Below are positions 7,388 to 15,771 of a stretch of 64,000 nt of DNA, one piece after another. The position numbers and the translations under genes are program-made. The DNA is from Chromatocurvus sp964613795. Its GTDB lineage: Bacteria; Pseudomonadota; Gammaproteobacteria; Pseudomonadales; Halieaceae. The stretch is from positions 1 to 64,000 of the forward strand of contig CAZTJR010000015.1 in NCBI GenBank assembly GCA_964613795.1, in the 5' to 3' direction. The notes under the pieces are model-generated. The model was given only the letters and a program-made list of their open reading frames with translations. It was not told the origin of the DNA and ran no database searches. Every line of letters begins with the position of its first letter. Positions within the stretch are counted from its first letter, which is position 1.

Positions 7388-9664
7388 TCAGGTGCCTCGC
7401 AGCGGCTGGAATCGGCGCAGTCGCAGCGCATTGACGAGAACAAATACGCTGGAAAGGGCCATGGCGCCGGCGGCAAAGACAGGCGACAGCAGCACCCCTA
7501 TGGCGGGGTAGAGTGCGCCGGCCGCGACCGGTATCAGCAGGGTGTTGTAGGCAAAGGCCCAGAACAGGTTCTGGCGAATATTACGCAGGGTTGCCTGAGA
7601 GAGAGCCGTCGCGGTAGCGACGCCGCTCAGATCACCGGACATCAGAATGATGTCAGCGGCTTCGATGGCGATGTCGGTGCCGGTGCCGATCGCGATGCCG
7701 ATATCGGCTTCTGCAAGTGCTGGCGCATCGTTGATACCGTCGCCGACGAACGCCAGGCTGCCGTGAGCGTGCCTGAGCTGACGAACGGCGTCGACCTTGC
7801 CGTCGGGCATGACACCGGCGATCACGTCGTCGATCTCGAGCTCACGGGCAATGGCCTCGGCCGTGGCCCGGTTGTCGCCGGTAATCATTGCCACTTTCAG
7901 ACCCAGATCGCGCAGTCTCCTGATTGCCCGGGGTGTGGTCTCCCGGAGCGGGTCATCCACCGCCAGAAGCGCGGCAACGACCCCATCGATCGCCACATAC
8001 ACCGGCGATCGCGCCCGGCTTTCGAGCCGACCGGCGTCGTCGGCGACGCTGTCAATGCCGATGGCATTGCGCGCCATGTAGTCGGCGCTGCCGACAAGCA
8101 CGGCCTTTCCCTGCACGCTGGCCGCAATGCCGAGACCCGCCTGCGCCGAAAACCCGCGGCTTTCAGGCACGGACACCGCTTCCTCATCGGCAGCGTCGGC
8201 GATTGCGCGGGCCAGCGGATGCTCCGACCGGGATTCAGCGGCGGCGACCATCCCCAGCACCTGGCTTCTCTCATGGCCCTCGGCGAGAATCAGGTCGGTA
8301 AGAGCAGGCCGGCCCTCTGTGAGGGTGCCGGTCTTGTCCAGCGCCACGACCCGGCAATCCCGCAGCCGCTGCAGGGCATCGCCGCGGCGGAAGAGGATGC
8401 CGAGTTCCGCGCCCTTGCCGCTTGCCACAGTGATAGAGGTCGGTGTTGCCAGGCCCATCGCACAGGGACAGGCGATAATGAGAACGGACACCGCACTGAC
8501 CAGCGCGAACGTCAGCGCGGGTTCCGGGCCCGTGAACAGCCAGGCCAGAAACGTGATGCCAGCGGCGGCCATGACTGCGGGGACAAACCAGAGGGTAACG
8601 CGATCAACCAGAGCCTGGATGGGCAGCTTCGCGCCCTGTGCCTGCTCCACCATGTCGATGATCCGGGCGAGTACCGTATCGCTGCCGACGGCGGTTGCAC
8701 GAAAGGTGAATGCGCCGGTCTGGTTGATCGTCCCGCCGACCACCTCGCTGTCTGCAGACTTCATCACCGGCACCGGCTCGCCGCTGATCATGGACTCATC
8801 GACGTAGCTTTCGCCGTCGACGACATCACCGTCTACCGGAATCCGCTCGCCGGGTCGCACTTCGATCAGGTCGCCCCTAGACACGGCCTCGATCGGAATG
8901 TCCTCGCTGGATCCGTCGCGCCGGACGCGCGCGGTACGCGCCTGCAGGGACACGAGTCGCGCGATGGCCTGCGATGTGCGCCCCCTCGCGCGCGCCTCCA
9001 GATAGCGGCCCAGCAGGATCAGCGTTACGATCACTGCGGCCGCCTCGTAATACACGTTGACGGTGCCTGCGGGCAGCAGCCAGGGTGCGAACGTGGCGAT
9101 GACCGAGTAAGCGAAGGCCGCCAGTGTTCCCAGCGCCACCAGTGAATTCATATCGGGCGCCAGTCGCAGAAGCGCGGGTATGCCGATGCGGTAGAACATG
9201 CGGCCCGGAAATAGCAGCACCAGGGCGGTTAGCACACACTGCAGAGACCAGCTCCACTGCTGACCGATGCTCTGTTCCAGGGTGTGCTGAAACCCCGGTA
9301 CCAGGTGGGACGTCATCTCGATCAGAAAGACTGGCAGCGTCAGCGCGGCCGCCAGAGCAGTGTCGCGGCCGAGCGTCTGGCGTTCACTGTCCAGGCGCTG
9401 CTTGAGCTGCGTATCGCCGCGAGCGTGCGCCGGTTCCCGGCAGCGCGCGGGGTAGCCCGCATTCTCGAGGGCCTTGATCAGGTCACCCGCGCTGGCATCG
9501 CCTTCTACGGTCGCGTTCCCCGTGGCAAGGTTGACTGAGGCGTTTTGCGCACCGGGGACCGACAGCAGTGCTTTTTCCACGCGCCCGACACAGGACGCAC
9601 AGTGCATTCCCTCTACAGCAAGGCGGGTGTCGGCGGTGGCGACGGAGGATGGGTTGTTGGTCAC
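7388..9664 (-). CDS. copA: Cu(I)-exporting P1B-type ATPase CopA
   Basis: A 758-residue heavy-metal ATPase. It has one N-terminal HMA domain with CASC at residues 22-25 and eight predicted helices. The membrane metal motif CPC lies around 400-402, the phosphorylation motif DKTGTLTEG near 441, and the hinge GDGINDAPAL in the C-terminal third. The last helices show YNTLLIP and MALSSVFVLVNALRLRR, the P1B-1 signatures for Cu(I)/Ag(I) rather than Zn. It pumps cytosolic Cu(I) to the periplasm. Translation seems to start at GTG 9664 with a poor ribosome site. It is flanked by a two-TM protein upstream and the CDF exporter downstream. The periplasmic copper oxidase system sits 50 kb away at 59173-61961. 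Confidence 0.95.
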   Translation of the reverse strand: MTNNPSSVATADTRLAVEGMHCASCVGRVEKALLSVPGAQNASVNLATGNATVEGDASAGDLIKALENAGYPARCREPAHARGDTQLKQRLDSERQTLGRDTALAAALTLPVFLIEMTSHLVPGFQHTLEQSIGQQWSWSLQCVLTALVLLFPGRMFYRIGIPALLRLAPDMNSLVALGTLAAFAYSVIATFAPWLLPAGTVNVYYEAAAVIVTLILLGRYLEARARGRTSQAIARLVSLQARTARVRRDGSSEDIPIEAVSRGDLIEVRPGERIPVDGDVVDGESYVDESMISGEPVPVMKSADSEVVGGTINQTGAFTFRATAVGSDTVLARIIDMVEQAQGAKLPIQALVDRVTLWFVPAVMAAAGITFLAWLFTGPEPALTFALVSAVSVLIIACPCAMGLATPTSITVASGKGAELGILFRRGDALQRLRDCRVVALDKTGTLTEGRPALTDLILAEGHERSQVLGMVAAAESRSEHPLARAIADAADEEAVSVPESRGFSAQAGLGIAASVQGKAVLVGSADYMARNAIGIDSVADDAGRLESRARSPVYVAIDGVVAALLAVDDPLRETTPRAIRRLRDLGLKVAMITGDNRATAEAIARELEIDDVIAGVMPDGKVDAVRQLRHAHGSLAFVGDGINDAPALAEADIGIAIGTGTDIAIEAADIILMSGDLSGVATATALSQATLRNIRQNLFWAFAYNTLLIPVAAGALYPAIGVLLSPVFAAGAMALSSVFVLVNALRLRRFQPLRGT

Positions 9665-9683
9665 GGTTATCTGGTGGGCGTTG

Positions 9684-10238
9684 TCAGGGGCCTCGACGAA
9701 TCAACTCCCTGAGCTGGTTTTCGCCGACGATTACCCAGCCCGGGGCAGGCTCGCCCTCGCCCGCAGGCGCGAGGTGGGGATGACGTCCAACAACGTCGTC
9801 CAGGGCGTGCTCCTGATCATCCTCGATGTCGACCAGCAGGACATGGCGGTTGTTGCGGATGGTGTCCTCGAAGCGCTTGAAGCGGCGGTTCTTTTCCTGG
9901 AACCCGAGAAAGCCACCTTCCCAGGCACAGAAACCGAATATGACAATCGCCAGAAAAATGAATGGCGTCCAGCCAACCGTTTCTGCCCAGCCCATGGCAA
10001 ACGTCACTGCGATGACCAGCAGCGCTCCCCCGACGCCGATTGCCAGCCCCCACAGCCCACTGTTGACCACGTCAGATTTCATGACCTCTGCCACCGGGTG
10101 CAGGTGGTGCTTTTCGAGCTCTGCATCACTGTTAGTGAGCACATGTATCTGGGGCAGCGTGATGCCCTGTTCCTGAAGCTCCTGCTGAACGGTCTCGAGA
10201 TCTTCCAGGTTTTCGCCGATGAAATAGTGTCGCTTCAT
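9684..10238 (-). CDS. Conserved two-TM protein of unknown function
   Basis: 184 residues starting at ATG 10238 with AAGGA. An N-terminal soluble segment (MKRHYFIGENLEDLE) is followed by two hydrophobic helices around residues 62-108 separated by a short hydrophilic turn, then a soluble tail. The N-terminus and HVLTNSDAELEKHHLH resemble a gammaproteobacterial family sometimes mislabelled as an NAD/FAD-utilizing enzyme or magnesium transporter; I do not assign a function. It ends 19 bp upstream of the Cu-ATPase start, so it is probably the first gene of that operon. The promoter would be in the 193-bp divergent spacer to 10432. Confidence 0.75.
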   Translation of the reverse strand: MKRHYFIGENLEDLETVQQELQEQGITLPQIHVLTNSDAELEKHHLHPVAEVMKSDVVNSGLWGLAIGVGGALLVIAVTFAMGWAETVGWTPFIFLAIVIFGFCAWEGGFLGFQEKNRRFKRFEDTIRNNRHVLLVDIEDDQEHALDDVVGRHPHLAPAGEGEPAPGWVIVGENQLRELIRRGP

Positions 10239-10431
10239 ACACGGTTCCTTTTCTCTGATGAAGAAGGTGTGTTCGCTGCAACGTTACGCCCACAGCATAA
10301 ACAAGGCCGTATGTGTCTACAAGGTGGCGTGGATCGCGTCGACTGTCTCAGGTGGTACGCAACGCGATGTTTGACCTTTTGCACCGTCTTGGCGACAGTA
10401 AGTGCTTAATCGTGACTTTAGGAGCTATCGC

Positions 10432-10890
10432 ATGAAAGCGGAAACGGTCGAAGACCTTATCAACTGGACGCGCGATACGCATGGCGTGCTGGCTCGGCTG
10501 CTGCGCGAGAACGCCGATCAGCAATCGCGCACCCAATCCGAGTTGTTGATGCGCTATCTGGCCGACCATGAGGCGGCGCTGGAAAAAATGGTGAGCAAGT
10601 ACGAGGGACGCGCCGACCAGAGCTCGCTGGGAACCTGGGTTTATGACTACGTGACAGAAAACCCGGTGACTATCGACAATCTGGATGCAGACGAACACGG
10701 TGAGTCGGACATCGAGGAAATCAGCGCCACCATTTTTGCGGCGCACAAACAGCTGATTGAGCTCTACCGCTACCTGCTCGGTCGCGCGGACACGCCGGAG
10801 TTGCGCGACCTGATCGAAGAGCTGCTGGCGCTCGAGCAGCATGAGTCTATGCGCCTGGCCTATCAGGTCAACCGTGCTGCCGATCTCTAG
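10432..10890 (+). CDS. Small conserved helical protein, possibly ferritin-like bundle
   Basis: 152 residues from ATG 10432, preceded by AGGAGCTATCGC; the frame is open further up to 10402 but without ribosome site. The sequence is almost entirely amphipathic helix, rich in Glu/His pairs such as YLADHEAALEK and LALEQHESMRLAYQ, reminiscent of rubrerythrin/ferritin-like four-helix bundles with ExxH spacing. Metal binding is only inferred. It is transcribed divergently from the copper-efflux operon. Confidence 0.68.
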   Translation: MKAETVEDLINWTRDTHGVLARLLRENADQQSRTQSELLMRYLADHEAALEKMVSKYEGRADQSSLGTWVYDYVTENPVTIDNLDADEHGESDIEEISATIFAAHKQLIELYRYLLGRADTPELRDLIEELLALEQHESMRLAYQVNRAADL

Positions 10891-10953
10891 TGGACAATAG
10901 GTAAGCCGCCAGTCCGTTAAACTTTGGGCTTCAGGAGTCGGGAAGGTCACGTT

Positions 10954-11619
10954 TTGTACATTGATCCTGCGTTACTGCCCTCGTGGCTGCCCCTGCTGGT
11001 GCTGCTGCTCATCCTGCCGTGGCTGGCCTGTGCCGCCTGGTACGTACCCTGGCTTGCATTGAAGGAGGCGCCGTCCCGCATACACCTGGTGGCGGGGGGC
11101 AGCGTTGCCTGCCTGTTCCTCTGGTTGCTGAACGTGCGCGGTATTGAGGATCTGGTATTTCACCTGCTCGGCATGACCACGCTGACGCTGCTGCTTGGCT
11201 GGAGTCTGGCCACGTTGTCGGGAACCGTTGTTCTGGTCGCCTACCTTGTCATTTCGGACCTGTCACTCGCCGGTTTTGCGCCGGCCTGGGTCTTTACCGT
11301 GGGATTGCCCGCTGCCGTTACCTGGGCCGTCGGTCGCTGTCTGTACCGGTCGGCGTTGCGTAACCCCTTCTTTTTTATCCTCGGCGCCGGCTTTGCGGGC
11401 GGTGCCCTGGTAGTACTGGTAGACGCCATTGTTGCACTCTGCCTCTTCAGTGCCGTGGGCCTCGCTACCTGGACAGCACGGGCGCTGGAGCTGTTTCCCG
11501 TGCTGTTCCTGATCATGTTTTCCGAGGGCTTTGTCAACGGTATGTGTGTCTCGGCACTCGCCGTGTTCTACCCATCGTGGATGAAGACGCTGGATGAACA
11601 TTTCTATTTCGGAGAATGA
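10954..11619 (+). CDS. CbiM-like energy-coupling-factor membrane protein
   Basis: About 221 residues with six to seven hydrophobic helices. The start is ambiguous: TTG 10954 (GGGAAGG upstream) or TTG 10924. The pattern with SRIHLVAGGSVACLF, RGIEDLVFHLLGMTT and a late MFSEGFVNGMCVSALAVFYP resembles the CbiM family (S component of Co/Ni ECF transporters), particularly the short forms that stand alone in proteobacteria. The N-terminal metal-binding His motif of true CbiM (M-H-I) is not present, so cobalt transport is doubtful. No ECF ATPase or T component is nearby. Confidence 0.65.
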   Translation: MYIDPALLPSWLPLLVLLLILPWLACAAWYVPWLALKEAPSRIHLVAGGSVACLFLWLLNVRGIEDLVFHLLGMTTLTLLLGWSLATLSGTVVLVAYLVISDLSLAGFAPAWVFTVGLPAAVTWAVGRCLYRSALRNPFFFILGAGFAGGALVVLVDAIVALCLFSAVGLATWTARALELFPVLFLIMFSEGFVNGMCVSALAVFYPSWMKTLDEHFYFGE

Positions 11620-11719
11620 CCGCGGCTTGCTGCAAAGATAGCCCTGATAGGAGGCGCAGCCGAGGGAGGCAAGCGGTGTTCGCTGGTCGGCGATCTCGAC
11701 ACCCTCGGCGGTAAGCTGC

Positions 11720-12217
11720 CTATCCGGCGCGGACCTCTTCCAGCTCGCCGCTCTCGACGTGATACACGAAACCGCGCACCGCATCCTTGTGCGGCACGAA
11801 GGGGCTATGCTGTATGCGTCGCATGGACTGCCGGACATCCTCTGCCGGGTCCTTGAACGCCTCTAGCGCGAACGGTGGCCGCAGGCCGGTATCGTCTTCT
11901 ATCTGCGCCTTCACGGCGTCATCAGTGAAGGTGAGCATGCCGCAGTCTGTGTGGTGAATGAGCATGATTTCCCGCGTACCCAACAGTCGCTGGGAAATCG
12001 CCAGGGAGCGAATGACGTCGTCGGTCACTACGCCACCGGCGTTGCGGATGACGTGGGCATCACCTTCTTCCAGTCCCAGCAAACGACCGGTTTCGATACG
12101 GGCGTCCATGCAGGCGACCACCGCGATCTGTTTACCGGGCGGCATGGGCGTTTCACCTTTGTCGAAATGCTCGGTATAGCGCTGATTATTGTTGAGGAAT
12201 TCATCGGTTGCTGACAT
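11720..12217 (-). CDS. Beta-class carbonic anhydrase
   Basis: 165 residues from ATG 12217, which follows TCAGGAGCAAGCCC. It catalyses CO2/bicarbonate interconversion in the cytosol. Zinc ligands are visible as Cys36, His89 and Cys92, with the Asp38-Arg40 dyad in CMDAR. HHTDCGM and RNAGG confirm the beta class. The short length fits the minimal beta-CA subgroup rather than the roughly 220-residue Can type. It lies downstream of an M20 peptidase gene on the same strand, with a strong hairpin between them, and converges with the CbiM-like gene. Confidence 0.93.
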   Translation of the reverse strand: MSATDEFLNNNQRYTEHFDKGETPMPPGKQIAVVACMDARIETGRLLGLEEGDAHVIRNAGGVVTDDVIRSLAISQRLLGTREIMLIHHTDCGMLTFTDDAVKAQIEDDTGLRPPFALEAFKDPAEDVRQSMRRIQHSPFVPHKDAVRGFVYHVESGELEEVRAG

Positions 12218-12248
12218 GGGCTTGCTCCTGACGGATGGTGTTTGTCTT

Positions 12249-12288
12249 GTGGCGGCAGGTTGCACCGCAGAATGGGACCTGCCGCCAC
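12249..12288 (-). terminator. Perfect 12-bp stem-loop between M20 peptidase and carbonic anhydrase genes
   Basis: GTGGCGGCAGGT at 12249-12260 is the exact reverse complement of 12277-12288, with a 16-nt loop. It starts 10 bp after the M20 stop, where a terminator is expected. No T-run follows on either strand, so an attenuator or mRNA-end stabiliser is also possible. Confidence 0.55.
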
Positions 12289-12297
12289 CGTGCGCGA

Positions 12298-13740
12298 TTA
12301 CTGCTCGAAGTCCAGCGGCGGCGGCCCCGGCGGCAGAATGCCGTCATACGTGTAGTCGCCCTTTCGTTCGGCAAATTCTGTCTTGATCTGATCAACCAGC
12401 TGGGGATCCTCGAACAGGTCCACCATGGTCATGGCCAGCGCCTTTGCGGCATGGACCAGTCCCTTGTGTCCCAGCGACATACCACCGGAGGCCACCACGG
12501 CCCAGGAATGCCAGGGCACGCCACTCGGCGCGATCGGTGCCGCCAGGCTGATGGTCGGCACCACGTAACTGACGTCGCCAACATCCGTGGATCCGCCGGG
12601 CGGGTCATCTTCGGTCTCGCGCAGCGGCTTGACTTCAGCATCCATGCCCACCTGCGGCTTGCCGGTAGACGCCTGCAGTGTCCGGGCAAACCTGAGTTCC
12701 TCTTCCGAGTAACTGATGCCGCCCAGTGCCTCGAGGTTTGCCTGCAGTGCCGCACCACCGCTGCGATTCGGCAGCAACTCATGCACGCCGGAGATGAGCG
12801 ATACCTTGTGTTCCACGTTGGCCAGGATGGCGGCGCCCTCGGCCATTGCCTTAACCCGCTCGTAGACCGGCGTCATGCCCTCGCGACTGCGATCGCGCAC
12901 GCGTACCCAGATTTTCGCGTAGTCGGGTACTACGTTCACCACCTTGCCGGCATCCATAATGTGGTAATGGATTCGCACCGTAGGCTGGATGTGTTCGCGA
13001 TAGGCATTGATGCCATGTGCGTACAGTTCGACGGCGTCGCCTGCCGAGCGTCCGTTCCAGGGGTCTGCCGCGGCATGTGCTGATTGACCGTCAAACTCCA
13101 CAAGAAAATCCACCAGCGCCTGGCTGCTCTGCACGGACGCCTCCAGCTTATCTGCCGGGTGCCAGTCCATCATAACGTCGACGTCATCGAAGGCGCCGGC
13201 CCGAATCATCCACAGCTTGCCGAAGAATTTCTCCTCCGCCGGTGTGCCGTAATAACGGATGGTGCCACTGAGCTTCCCGGCTTCAATCTGTTCCTTGATA
13301 GCGATTGCCGCACCCAGTGAAGCGGCGCCGAAAACATTGTGTCCACAGCCGTGTCCGGGTTCTCCCTGGGCCAGCGGCGACCGCGTGGGTACCGTGTCCT
13401 GGGACAGGCCGGGCAGGGCGTCGAACTCGCCCATGATGCCGATAACGGGCTTGCCGCTGCCGTATTCTGCGACGAAGGCGGTGGGTATCTCGCCCGTGCC
13501 GCGGCTTACACGGAAGCCGTTTTCCTCGGCGTGCGCGACCAGCGCATCGGCGGATTGCGTTTCGCGGAAGGCAATTTCCGCGTGGCGCCAGATCTCATCG
13601 CTGAGCGCCGTCAGTTCATCGCGGTGGGCATCCACGGCGGCGACGACCGCGGCCTTGCGCGGATTGTCCACGGCAGCGCCGGCGAGGGCGGGAACAAGCA
13701 ACAACACTGAAAGTAGCAGGCGTAGGCGCTTCGAGCTCAT
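12298..13740 (-). CDS. Exported M20-family amidohydrolase/aminoacylase (AbgB-like)
   Basis: 480 residues with a Sec signal peptide (RLRLLLSVLLLVPALAGA, cleavage near residue 23). The M20D fold is shown by IMGEFDALPG, GEPGHGCGHN, TPAEEK and MMDWHPADK, which supply the metal ligands, and by a dimerisation insert containing GQSAHAAADPWNGRSA. It is close to the p-aminobenzoyl-glutamate hydrolase/aminoacylase subgroup. The signal peptide implies periplasmic or secreted hydrolysis of N-acyl amino acids or dipeptides. It is read away from the DUF2490-like gene; the upstream 177 bp show no clear promoter motif. Confidence 0.9.
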   Translation of the reverse strand: MSSKRLRLLLSVLLLVPALAGAAVDNPRKAAVVAAVDAHRDELTALSDEIWRHAEIAFRETQSADALVAHAEENGFRVSRGTGEIPTAFVAEYGSGKPVIGIMGEFDALPGLSQDTVPTRSPLAQGEPGHGCGHNVFGAASLGAAIAIKEQIEAGKLSGTIRYYGTPAEEKFFGKLWMIRAGAFDDVDVMMDWHPADKLEASVQSSQALVDFLVEFDGQSAHAAADPWNGRSAGDAVELYAHGINAYREHIQPTVRIHYHIMDAGKVVNVVPDYAKIWVRVRDRSREGMTPVYERVKAMAEGAAILANVEHKVSLISGVHELLPNRSGGAALQANLEALGGISYSEEELRFARTLQASTGKPQVGMDAEVKPLRETEDDPPGGSTDVGDVSYVVPTISLAAPIAPSGVPWHSWAVVASGGMSLGHKGLVHAAKALAMTMVDLFEDPQLVDQIKTEFAERKGDYTYDGILPPGPPPLDFEQ

Positions 13741-13917
13741 GGTTTCGATCCTGGCGTCTGTAGAGATGGAGAGTAAAGCTACCCGAAGCGCGCCCGGAAC
13801 ACCACTGGCCTTAGCAGCCCTGCAGCGTCGCCGTCACTCTGGCGCAACTCAGGTTCCACTGGCAATGCGGGCATCGCCTGTGAAAAAGAATAAGAGTACC
13901 TGCTGGTGATCCGCCTC

Positions 13918-14553
13918 TCAGAAGTTGTGAAAGACGTTCAGCTGCAGCTGGTTCTTTGACCAGGGGTCGGTGTCCTGGTGCATGACACCGAACTGCAGTC
14001 GGATGCTGTCGGACATCCCATAGCCAATGGCGGCGTAGGCCCGATTGCGGTCATAGTTGTCCACGCGCCGGCCGTTGCCGATGTCCTTCTCCAGATTCAG
14101 GAAAATTTCGTTGTAGAGACTAAGGTAGATCGCTCCGCGGCCCAGACTGTCCTGGTTCAGCGGGTAGTTGAATGCGAGAAAATAACGGAAACGGTTGCGC
14201 GTGCTCTGGCCCTCGACGTCGCGCTGTTCCAGGCGCAGCCTGTGCGTGACCTGCAACCGGGATCCGATACGATGCGGAATCAGAGCCTCCTGATAGAGTC
14301 GGTTCTCCGTGGTGTTCCCGCTGCGGCTGCCATACTTCCCCGTGGTGATATGGGCGGTGCCGAGGGTCAGTTTCACCGGGGTGTTTTCGGGGCGCCAGGT
14401 GAGGCCACCGCGGATCAGCAGCTGCTCCATGTCGCCGAGCAGATCCCAGTTCCGGTACTGAACGTCGCCCTGCAGACCAAACCGGCTGTCGCTGCGATCG
14501 TGATTCCACATGTACATGTACCAGGCGCCGACTTCATCTTCATCGACCGTGGC
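13918..14553 (-). CDS. DUF2490-like outer-membrane beta-barrel, N-terminus lost in gap
   Basis: 211 residues of alternating beta-strand pattern end in LQLNVFHNF, with the C-terminal Phe used by the BAM complex. Strand pairs such as SRLQVTHRLRLEQRD and FRYFLAFNYPLNQDSL match DUF2490 proteins, outer-membrane proteins of unknown role. The signal peptide and first strands are missing because of the 100-N gap. It is divergent from the cytochrome c peroxidase gene on the other side of the gap. Confidence 0.72.
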   Translation of the reverse strand, partial: ATVDEDEVGAWYMYMWNHDRSDSRFGLQGDVQYRNWDLLGDMEQLLIRGGLTWRPENTPVKLTLGTAHITTGKYGSRSGNTTENRLYQEALIPHRIGSRLQVTHRLRLEQRDVEGQSTRNRFRYFLAFNYPLNQDSLGRGAIYLSLYNEIFLNLEKDIGNGRRVDNYDRNRAYAAIGYGMSDSIRLQFGVMHQDTDPWSKNQLQLNVFHNF

Positions 14554-14653
14554 NNNNNNNNNNNNNNNNNNNNNNNNNNNNNNNNNNNNNNNNNNNNNNN
14601 NNNNNNNNNNNNNNNNNNNNNNNNNNNNNNNNNNNNNNNNNNNNNNNNNNNNN
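14554..14653. other. Assembly gap (100 N)
   Basis: Exactly 100 N. It removes the 5' end and promoter of the minus-strand outer-membrane protein and probably part of the promoter region of the plus-strand cytochrome c peroxidase. Confidence 0.99.
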
Positions 14654-14715
14654 GTGAAACCCACTCACTTGCAGCCTGTCAGAGCGCTGCCCGAGGAAAA
14701 CGCAGAGAGAGTGAT

Positions 14716-15771
14716 ATGAAAGATAGTACGTTGTGTATTGCATTGGCGCTGGCGCTTGGCATCAGCGCCGGACAGACGCTGGCGGATGATCTGGCAGAAC
14801 GCGCCAGAAGCCTGTTCAAGGCAGTGCCCCAGTCTCCTCCCGTCATTGACGGCAACGATATCACCGAGGAAAAAGTGGCGTTGGGCAGGATGCTTTTTTT
14901 CGAGCCGCGGCTCTCCTCAAGCCATCTCATCAGCTGCAATACCTGTCACAACGTGGGCATGGGCGGGCACGACTATCTGCAGACGTCGATTGGTCATGGC
15001 TGGCAGAAGGGACCGCGGAACTCGCCGACGGTGTTCAACGCGGTATTCAATAGCGCGCAGTTCTGGGATGGTCGCGCGGCGGATCTTGCAGAGCAGGCAA
15101 AGGGGCCAGTGCAGGCGGGGGTTGAAATGAACAGCACGCCCGAGCGTGTGGTCGCCACACTGAACAGCATGCCGGACTACGTTGAAAGGTTCCGGTCTGT
15201 TTTTCCCGGCCAGAGCGATTCCGTCACCTTCGATAACATGGCGACGGCCATTGAAGCCTTCGAGGCCACGCTGATCACGCCGGGCGCGTCGTTCGACAGA
15301 TACCTGCAGGGTGATGTCGATGCACTCGACGACAGCGAGAAAAGGGGGCTCGCCCTGTTCATCGACAAGGGCTGCGCCGCCTGCCATAGCGGCACGAACC
15401 TTGGTGGTCAGGGATACTACCCCTTCGGCCTGGTCAAGAAGCCGGGGGCGGACATTCTTCCGGTCGGTGACAAGGGGCGCTTCGAGGTGACCCGCACCGC
15501 GTCTGACGAGTACGTATTCCGTGCAGCGCCGCTGCGGAATATCGCGCTCACCGCACCGTATTTCCACTCCGGCGGTGTCTGGAGCCTGGAAGCCGCGGTG
15601 GCGGTGATGGGAACCAGCCAGCTGGGTACTGAATTGTCCGAAGAGGATGTCAGCTTCATTGTCGCCTTCCTCAAGACACTGACCGGCGAGATGCCGGACA
15701 TCCAGTACCCTCTGCTGCCACCGAGCACCGATACTACGCCGAAGCCGGAATCCATGCAGCCTCAGTCGTAG
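14716..15771 (+). CDS. Di-heme cytochrome c peroxidase (CcpA/MauG family)
   Basis: 351 residues from ATG 14716 with a signal peptide ending near QTLA|DD. Two c-type heme motifs, CNTCH at 74-78 and CAACH at 220-224, and the family stretches LFFEPRLSSS and SPTVFNAVFN support a periplasmic enzyme that reduces H2O2 with electrons from cytochromes. ALRNIALTAPYFHSG is the conserved block preceding the C-terminus. A Pro/Thr-rich tail (PPSTDTTPKPESMQPQS) is unusual. The last 10 bp overlap the convergent M20 gene. Confidence 0.93.
   Translation: MKDSTLCIALALALGISAGQTLADDLAERARSLFKAVPQSPPVIDGNDITEEKVALGRMLFFEPRLSSSHLISCNTCHNVGMGGHDYLQTSIGHGWQKGPRNSPTVFNAVFNSAQFWDGRAADLAEQAKGPVQAGVEMNSTPERVVATLNSMPDYVERFRSVFPGQSDSVTFDNMATAIEAFEATLITPGASFDRYLQGDVDALDDSEKRGLALFIDKGCAACHSGTNLGGQGYYPFGLVKKPGADILPVGDKGRFEVTRTASDEYVFRAAPLRNIALTAPYFHSGGVWSLEAAVAVMGTSQLGTELSEEDVSFIVAFLKTLTGEMPDIQYPLLPPSTDTTPKPESMQPQS

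Noticed and set aside
7763..9145. 460-codon plus-strand frame opposite the Cu-ATPase
   Set aside because: Shadow of a gene with unambiguous P-type ATPase motifs.
11660..11708. CCGAGGG/CCCTCGG inverted repeat between convergent genes
   Set aside because: Only 7 bp with a 35-nt loop; likely chance in GC-rich sequence.
13978..14653. Large N-terminal extension of the cytochrome c peroxidase frame
   Set aside because: It runs through the N gap and antisense to the outer-membrane protein; ATG 14716 has a proper signal peptide.
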